Positions 57,781 to 64,000 of a stretch of DNA of 64,000 nucleotides are shown piece by piece (the stretch's first letter is position 1; each line of letters begins with the position of its first letter). The position numbers and the translations under genes were made by a program. The notes under the pieces were generated by a model, which saw only the letters and a program-made list of their open reading frames with translations, was not told the DNA's origin and searched no databases. Source of the DNA: Atkinsonella hypoxylon (Eukaryota > Ascomycota > Sordariomycetes > Hypocreales > Clavicipitaceae); NCBI GenBank assembly GCA_000729835.1, contig JFHB01000002.1:248001-312000 (forward strand), read 5' to 3'.

Positions 57781-58902
57781 ATGAGCGACGCCGACGACAA
57801 GTCGGGCTCGGCATCCGCTGTCCCGTCCTGGCAACGCCACGTCGCAGCGCAGCCGGCCTCTGAGGATGAACAACTGGCCCAGCAGAGCAGCCAACCCGAC
57901 CGTATTGAAGTCGCTCGCCGCTTTCTCCAGGAAGAAAATGTCAAGTCGTCATCCCGGGAGAGCAAGGTCGAGTTCCTCGCATCAAAAGGCATCAGCGCAA
58001 GCGAGATTGAGAAGCTCTTGGGCCAAGCGGACAAGTCCGACACATCTGCATCACACGTTCGTTCCCCATGCCCCTTTTCCCGCAGAATAATGCTTTCTCC
58101 TCACTAACCTTGACCTCAGAATCATCGAGCCGAGAACGTGGCACTAGAAACGACACAATCTTCCCCATCCACAGAACCATCTCCGCCATCGAATGCAACA
58201 ACCGATCGGCCGCCCATCGTGACCTATCCTGAATTTCTCGCCAAGCCGGAACGACCACCTCCGCTAGTTACGAAAAACAGCCTGATCAACACTTTGTATG
58301 CTTTTACCGGTCTGTCGACTATCCTGTATGGAACAAGCAACTATCTCATTGCTCCCATGGTGGACAATTTGACTGAGGCGCGCACCGAGCTACATGATGT
58401 GACGGCCAAGAAATTAGATCATTTTGTCATGCAACTTGAGAAAACGGTATCTGTTATTCCATCCTCCATAAACAAGCACACTGCAAATGATGAATCAGAC
58501 GGAAGCGATGCCGAGGACCCTACAGAAATGTTCCATCGAGATGTTGGAACGCAAACATCATTGATAGATAGCTCTCCCGCACCACCAGCCAAGTCAGTGA
58601 AGCCGGCGTCCCAAGAGCATGCTGATAATTTGGCATCTCTGATAAAGACACTCTCTGTGCTTAAAGATCAATTCAGGGCGCAAAGTGAGGGCTTCAAGGA
58701 TGTCAAGACGTTACTGGACGTTTTCCGGGACGACCTAGACAGCATGACTTATGGCGGCGCCACCGAATTCGTTGGTGGCTACGATGTCTTTGGGACGTCG
58801 AAGAACGAGCCAGAGGATGAAATTCGCAAGGTCAGGGATAACATTCGGCGAGTCAAGGGCGTTTTATTAAGCACTAGAAACTTTCCTGCCACGACAAGAT
58901 AA
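57781..58902 (+). CDS. PEX14/17: Peroxisomal docking factor PEX14/17 (Pex33)
   Basis: Two exons, 57781-58056 and 58120-58902, give 352 residues. Near the N-terminus a Pex14-like helical block appears (RIEVARRFLQEENVKSSSRE, KVEFLASKGISASEIEKLLG), the fold that binds WxxxF motifs of the import receptor Pex5. A Pro-rich linker (PPIVTYPEFLAKPERPPPLV) leads to a hydrophobic segment (TLYAFTGLSTILYGTSNYLI) and a coiled-coil C-terminus typical of the Pex17-like half (LIKTLSVLKDQFRAQSEGFK). It lacks the usual opening of ordinary Pex14 and so fits the filamentous-fungus hybrid PEX14/17, part of the docking complex for peroxisomal matrix protein import. The intron uses donor gttcgt and a CTAAC branch point. 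The pathway it serves includes PTS1 cargo such as the SidI of this window. Confidence 0.82.
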
Positions 58903-59145
58903 TCAGTTATGACTGTGGTTATATTGGTCTATGACCAAGCCAGTTCGGGACAATTGTACATTATAGGCTGTCTGATAGCATATGAGCTTCAACGCATCTA
59001 TCCCAATATGCCCTCCTCCACCGTTTAACTACATTTTTGGTTCCTGTTCCCGCTTGCTTTGTTCTTGTCAGCAAGCTGCCCCACGATATTCATTCTATTC
59101 CCGGCTATAGAATCACGAGTCCAACAAAACTGCCAGAATGCTGAT

Positions 59146-62100
59146 TCATTCCGATTCGATAGGTATTCCATAGCGCTTAAATATTGAATGCCACGTTACA
59201 ACTTCGATATGTTGGAATCCCATTCCTGCCTTGAGCTGGCCGGTATACCACTTCATAGTTGGCTGAAAGGTGTAGGTTGCAGGCCCCTGTCCTTCCCGAT
59301 TCAAGATCGCATCTCGCCAATGGTTTCGACAGGCTTCTGTCTGCAACTTAGAAATAGCACCAGGTGGATACAAGATTGTTCTCATTGGGAGTGACACCGA
59401 GTTCGAAGCATTTGGAACCGTTATATTGCTGACTGGCCGTACACCCGGATTGATATACCTCCACCCACGTTGCGGCAACAAATTGCCGGAAAGTGGAAGC
59501 CATTTCTTGATTGAGTCGGAAAGAGCTTCTAACCAAGACAATGCAACATCAATCTGATCTTGCCAGCTTTCAACTTCACGGTCACCATGTTGTCCGAGCC
59601 AAACTCGTTCAAGAGGCAGGGCAGTAGCCTGATCTCTAGTTGCCTCTTGGACACAACTTATCAGCTGTCTTTGTGAGCTTGTCAGATCTCCTTCGTACAG
59701 TTCATCTTCACCTTCGATCTTCGAGAGCAGATATGGATCCCAAATAAGCAGTTCCATTGCCTTCGGCTGTTGTTTTTGCTGCATATCAGTAGGCCGATAA
59801 ATAGCAATCCAAGGCGATGGCTTTGTCTGCTGCGGATTCGAAAGAAGTTTCGAAGGCTCATCGCAGTTCGTGGTGTAAAATAGTCCGATATAAGTGTTCT
59901 TGTTTGGAGGCAAGTATTTCTTGGTGACCACAAGCTTCAATTTGCCCCAAAATGGCTCCGTAAAAAAATCTAACCATTTTCTGTAATTCTCCTGAGATGC
60001 GTGGAATCCCCCTAGGCGAGACTGGATTTCTGACTCACGATTCGTTACAGGATACCTGTACAAAACTATGGGGCAGAATGACATTAGTTTGTGATTCTTT
60101 TCGAGTTTTGCAAGTGTGGCCTTAATCCTTGATATATCTGCAATCAGGAATTCCTGTGGTTGCACATGTTCCTTCGAGATGACGTTTGAGTTACTACAAG
60201 AAAGCTCATCCCCACCAGATGAAATCAATTGAACAGGATGCAAATTTCGTGTTAGCCGTGCTTTGGACTGATTGCTGGACCCGACCACGAAGAACTTCCT
60301 GAACTGATGATGGCGGGATAACGTCCATGAACCAAACCAGTTTATCAAACTTTGCTCATCATTGCCGTCTAGAACATCAGGGGCGTAGACGAAAGGCGAC
60401 TCCTCACAATCTTCTGAGTCTTCAATGAGCTGTCTCACGAGACTGAGGCATTTGTACAGAGCCTTACTGGCTTTTTCTGCGTGCATTGTGCTGGTATCAG
60501 AGTTCGTGGGTTGGGATGATATTTCAGCTTTTTCAATGGCAAGGTCTAGCAACCATCGTGAAATATCAGATGCAACTGCCAGTTTTCCATCGCGATATTT
60601 TGAACTATGTTGAGTATAATTCTGCCAAAAAAATTTAACGAATCTGTAGGCTTGCTCTGGCTGTGAAACCAGGAAACTTGGTGTGACTAAAAAGACTGAT
60701 CCCGATCTGAATATTTGATGCAGCTGGTAGTCGCTCAGGCTAGCAGAGTTGTCGCTTCGATGTAATGCCGATTGGCCCTGAGAGAAGACCCAAAAACTGA
60801 TCTTTCGATTTGAACCATGTAAAACTGATTTGAGATGCGGCATTGACCTTATAACACAGAGAGCGTCTTCGTGAAGAATGACATTGCCTTGCTCGAATGT
60901 TAGGAATTCTGACCAATGTCCGGATAGAAGGCTGCTTCTGATTTTACAACTACTGTCTGCTTCTCGCAGCCATTGCGAAATCATAACCCCTTCTTGATAT
61001 GCTGATTGCGGAAACACTAGAAAGAAGGATTGCGTGGTTCCCGTAGACGTGCTGGATTTAAATCTTCGTTCGTAAGTGTCCCCAAGAAAGAAGTCGTACG
61101 CACTCAGGCTTCCTTCTTGTTCAGCAATTGCAGGCAGGGGTGCTAACATCAACTTCGATACCGGTGGCTGTGGCACAAAGAGGAGGTAGTGAAGAATAGT
61201 GTCTCCTGCTTGCGATTCGTCGCTGTTGCTGGTGGGATTGGCCATGGTCAAAGTGTCAGAACCATGAAGGGCAATAGAGACCTCGTCCATGTGGCATATG
61301 GCCGCAAGCTGCCCCAACTGTAACCTCCTGACCAAAGAACGAAACAGGGGCTCCGTCCTGGGGTATACTCCGATTTCGCCTTGGCGGACAATGGTTTCTT
61401 TGCGAGTCTTCTGTTCCATCTCTGATTTTAGATCTTGCATGGAACATAAATGAGAAAACGACAACCTAGACTGGTTTTTCAACTGACAAGACCAAGGTGA
61501 TTCATCGTTGGTCATACATCCTAGAAATTCAAGCTTCATGGAGGTTTCGGATCCGAATTGGCAAGCTTTAGTGACATTTTCTGGATACGAAATAGAATGT
61601 GATATTGCTGAATCAGTAGCAGAACGGTTCGTGGATGCCACATTTTTCTCTGCTTCTCCTGAACAAGGCAAGGCTCCTTCCGACATTCCAAGCGCATTTT
61701 CATCGTCGGATACAAAGAGGCTTTCTGACATTTCTCTGATCATTTGTTGCTCGTTTTCAAGATTCTCTGCCCAACGTACTCTTTTTCTTACTGGGTGATT
61801 TGATTCTTTAGCAGCAGATGAATGAGTCCGTTGAAGTGCATCTTTGTTTTGGTCTATCCCGATTGACGCCTGGTCTGTCTCTGGGTCGCTTCTAGCTCGA
61901 ATCGGCGTTAAAAGAAGTGATGCATTTGCTTCATTGGGTGGTATGACACCTTCCCTGTCCCTCAACCCCTTCTCGATTATCCATCTCTTGTGATAGTTGA
62001 GGAGTTTAGAATGCTCATTATGACTAGTCGCAGCATCTAAGAGACTGCGGCGGGGTTTCCTTTTCTTGCCACCAACAAATATGTTCGATACTGGGCTGGT

Positions 62101-62997
62101 TCCTTTGCTGTTCGCCACATCCTTAACAGAACTTTTGGATAGGATTCGAGTTTGCTGCTGCTTTTTTTGGCCGCTCGCTGACGAAGCAGCTGCGTTTTCG
62201 ACAATGTCGCGTTGTCCAGGAACAATTGGTGAAAATGCTCCTATGGTCTCCCTTCCCTTCTTTGGATCGAGTTCAGGTTTGCTGCTTCTTTGTTTGTCCG
62301 CTCGTGGACGAGGCAGCAACCGTGCTTTGGGGCTAAGTGCCCTCCTCTGAATTTCGATTTCTTCTGTATGGGCGTCAGGCAAGCGATCGGAGCGCTTTGT
62401 TTCAGGGGTTTCTATATCGACAGGTGCACCATCTCCCTTTTTTCCGTCTTCAGATGTGAGCTTATCACAGGCAGAAGTAGTTGTGTGAGATGCCGTAGGC
62501 TGGTCATTTCGTTTATCTTCTTCTGGAAGTTCATCGTCAGATGGACCTTGGACGCTATCAATCCATTCCTGAAGACTAAAAGCAAGTGGCCTTTCCTTGA
62601 GCCCAAGACGTGCTCTCTTCCGATTTCGAGCCTCATGCTTTGCGTATTTTGCACGTATATCAGCGTTGACAGCCTCCCTCCAGTCGCTTATCTGAAACCC
62701 AGGGACTGTCGGTCTACCGCTCTTTTCCACTCTGGCTTCCCAGTCTTCCAGCAGCTCTCGGCTCAAGTGCTCTGCCGGTTCCCAGGTGGCTTCGCACAAA
62801 GGGAAGCCCGACCACTCTAAGAGGTACTTCTTTTTGCCGCCGACTCTGGCCTCAGCAAGCACTCTTTTCACATCCCACTCATCCTGCCAGTCCGAGTTTT
62901 CGGGAGTGGATGATATTGTCAAGCTGTCACTTCCGTCATCACTGCCGTCAGTCAAGCCATCTGTTACTCCAGATGCATTGCTAGTATCCCGAGTCAT
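59146..62997 (-). CDS. Large chromodomain protein, candidate heterochromatin factor
   Basis: A single uninterrupted exon of 1283 residues. A chromodomain lies at about residues 39-92: DEWDVKRVLAEARVGGKKKY, LLEWSGFPLCEATWEPAEHL. The methyl-lysine cage looks complete (W41, W62, F65). Residues about 110-480 are charged and Ser/Lys-rich with basic clusters (NRKRARLGLKER, KKRKPRRSLL), probably disordered and nuclear. The C-terminal 700 residues appear folded, with alternating strands and helices (ILHYLLFVPQPPVSKLMLAP, FFLVFPQSAYQEGVMISQWL, HLKSVLHGSNRKISFWVFSQ, SGSVFLVTPSFLVSQPEQAY). Long fungal chromodomain proteins with such C-terminal parts are usually linked to H3K9 methyl reading; Chp1 of fission yeast is one distant comparison, but I cannot prove orthology. 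It converges on PEX14/17 with 243 bp between stops. Confidence 0.85.
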   Translation of the reverse strand: MTRDTSNASGVTDGLTDGSDDGSDSLTISSTPENSDWQDEWDVKRVLAEARVGGKKKYLLEWSGFPLCEATWEPAEHLSRELLEDWEARVEKSGRPTVPGFQISDWREAVNADIRAKYAKHEARNRKRARLGLKERPLAFSLQEWIDSVQGPSDDELPEEDKRNDQPTASHTTTSACDKLTSEDGKKGDGAPVDIETPETKRSDRLPDAHTEEIEIQRRALSPKARLLPRPRADKQRSSKPELDPKKGRETIGAFSPIVPGQRDIVENAAASSASGQKKQQQTRILSKSSVKDVANSKGTSPVSNIFVGGKKRKPRRSLLDAATSHNEHSKLLNYHKRWIIEKGLRDREGVIPPNEANASLLLTPIRARSDPETDQASIGIDQNKDALQRTHSSAAKESNHPVRKRVRWAENLENEQQMIREMSESLFVSDDENALGMSEGALPCSGEAEKNVASTNRSATDSAISHSISYPENVTKACQFGSETSMKLEFLGCMTNDESPWSCQLKNQSRLSFSHLCSMQDLKSEMEQKTRKETIVRQGEIGVYPRTEPLFRSLVRRLQLGQLAAICHMDEVSIALHGSDTLTMANPTSNSDESQAGDTILHYLLFVPQPPVSKLMLAPLPAIAEQEGSLSAYDFFLGDTYERRFKSSTSTGTTQSFFLVFPQSAYQEGVMISQWLREADSSCKIRSSLLSGHWSEFLTFEQGNVILHEDALCVIRSMPHLKSVLHGSNRKISFWVFSQGQSALHRSDNSASLSDYQLHQIFRSGSVFLVTPSFLVSQPEQAYRFVKFFWQNYTQHSSKYRDGKLAVASDISRWLLDLAIEKAEISSQPTNSDTSTMHAEKASKALYKCLSLVRQLIEDSEDCEESPFVYAPDVLDGNDEQSLINWFGSWTLSRHHQFRKFFVVGSSNQSKARLTRNLHPVQLISSGGDELSCSNSNVISKEHVQPQEFLIADISRIKATLAKLEKNHKLMSFCPIVLYRYPVTNRESEIQSRLGGFHASQENYRKWLDFFTEPFWGKLKLVVTKKYLPPNKNTYIGLFYTTNCDEPSKLLSNPQQTKPSPWIAIYRPTDMQQKQQPKAMELLIWDPYLLSKIEGEDELYEGDLTSSQRQLISCVQEATRDQATALPLERVWLGQHGDREVESWQDQIDVALSWLEALSDSIKKWLPLSGNLLPQRGWRYINPGVRPVSNITVPNASNSVSLPMRTILYPPGAISKLQTEACRNHWRDAILNREGQGPATYTFQPTMKWYTGQLKAGMGFQHIEVVTWHSIFKRYGIPIESE

Positions 62998-64000
62998 GGA
63001 TTTCCGAGAAGGTTGTGGCCCCAGGTATGTGATTTTAGTTTGTTCTTAAGCAAAGGCGGGTGGACTGATTACTGAGACGCATGCTTGAGAGGAGGCTGCC
63101 TCTGGTGTCGCTATCTTCGGCGCTGCAAGATCAGCGCGCATAATTTGGGCAACTTCGCCTGCCAGTGTTCGATTCGAATGTATCTCACTGTATCACGTTA
63201 GTGTGTGTTTCAAGGGCCTTCCACATTGAGAGAAGACGAAGATCGAAGTCAAGCACTCCAGGCGATCATTGAGCCAAGATGGTGCGTCAATGTACAGTAC
63301 AAATAATTGCTTGCACAGTGGGGATGACGGGTCTATTGTGCTTGGTCACGCACGTAAGGAGGTCCGAATTGCTGTCATAGACATTCATTGCCGGCAAGTC
63401 CATTAAAGCAGTGGCTGATGAAGATGCTTCATTTCCTGGTGCAATTCTTCTTCTTTGAGGCTGCTACATCGTTCCCAATGAAAGGGTGCTAGGCATTGTC
63501 CTTCCTATGTACAAAACATGAGCCGGAAGTTCTCCAGCAAAGGCTCGTCTATGCGCAGCCTACCCAATAGTTATGCATGTTTATTTATAGTTGACATGTC
63601 AAAATTTCCCGGCCGATTGCTTCACGGCATGCCTCCTACTCACTCACACGCGTGATAGTCGATGGAGCGGGCTCGCGTATTCTCAAGCTGTGCTCCTCAG
63701 ATACCTACCTACCTAGGTACCTAGATTCAGGAAACCAAGTGCGCCTGCGCCATCCCACTCGAGGAGGACCTGCTACCCTGCATCATCATGTCATCAAGGA
63801 CATAACGCATGTAGAGGACTATGACTTGTGATCCTTGTAACAATCAAGCGCCAGACACAATCAAAACTGGCCTCGTTGTGTTTCGATTTGTGTTCTCGCC
63901 GCCTGCGGGCAACGTCCGCCAATCAGACCCCGCCATTTCGTCTCCTTTCCTCAGGTTCAATGCTTCTGCAGACCCAAACCAATTCACAGGCCATGGCCTA
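62998..64000. other. Right-edge intergenic region
   Basis: One kilobase upstream of the chromodomain gene to the window edge. Short frames only. A CCTACCTACCTAGGTACCTAG stretch near 63704-63724 contains overlapping palindromic CCTAGG/GGTACC units. It probably holds the promoter of the chromodomain gene and of a gene beyond the edge. Confidence 0.45.

Noticed and set aside
57781..58902. Calling the peroxin ordinary PEX14
   Set aside because: The usual fungal Pex14 opening and Pro-rich SH3 ligand are missing, and the coiled C-terminal half fits the PEX14/17 hybrid better.

Overview
The window reads as nuclear DNA of a filamentous ascomycete, most likely a Sordariomycete and plausibly a member of the Hypocreales. 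Genes are interrupted by short introns (about 50-110 nt) with GTRNGT-type donors and CTAAC/CTGAC-like branch points. There are about sixteen convincing protein genes on both strands, no operons, and many poly(A)/poly(T) runs and short minisatellites between genes. A PEX14/17-type peroxin, a long Gln-rich LDB1/PtaB protein, and SidF and SidI siderophore enzymes all fit this group. I found no rRNA, tRNA, CRISPR array or intact transposon.

Left part (1-26.8 kb), mostly core cell biology: a cut-off gene at the left edge (DUF829/TMEM53-like, minus strand); a secreted pepsin-type aspartic protease; fructose-2,6-bisphosphatase (FBP26 type); an unknown 267-residue protein; the LIM-domain-binding transcription cofactor LDB1/PtaB with long polyglutamine; a HbrB/Bit61 TORC2 subunit; a GON7-like KEOPS subunit; the HOPS/CORVET tether VPS39/VAM6; and an SPX-domain phosphate permease of the PHO87/90/91 group.

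Middle part (26.8-44 kb), accessory-looking. Two nearly gene-free stretches of about 4 kb flank an iron-siderophore block: an AMID-like FAD oxidoreductase, an ARN/SIT siderophore transporter, SidF (anhydromevalonyl-CoA:hydroxyornithine transacylase) and SidI (mevalonyl-CoA ligase). SidI and SidF carry out steps of extracellular fusarinine-type siderophore synthesis, normally in peroxisomes. SidI here ends in a canonical SKL peroxisomal signal. Three copies of ATCWGATAA, the binding motif of SreA-type iron-repressor GATA factors, lie in the intergenic DNA of this block, one of them next to a CCAAT box in the promoter shared by the transporter and sidF.

Right part (44-64 kb): a Gag1-like clamp (DUF4050) protein, another gene-poor stretch of about 4 kb, an unrecognised multi-exon gene whose reading frame is crossed by one in-frame TAG, the INO80 subunit Ies2, the peroxisomal docking factor PEX14/17 (Pex33), and a large single-exon chromodomain protein.

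Gene models were built by hand from reading frame and splice sites. Exon junctions in conserved regions are well supported because they restore family motifs. Weaker junctions are flagged in the entries.
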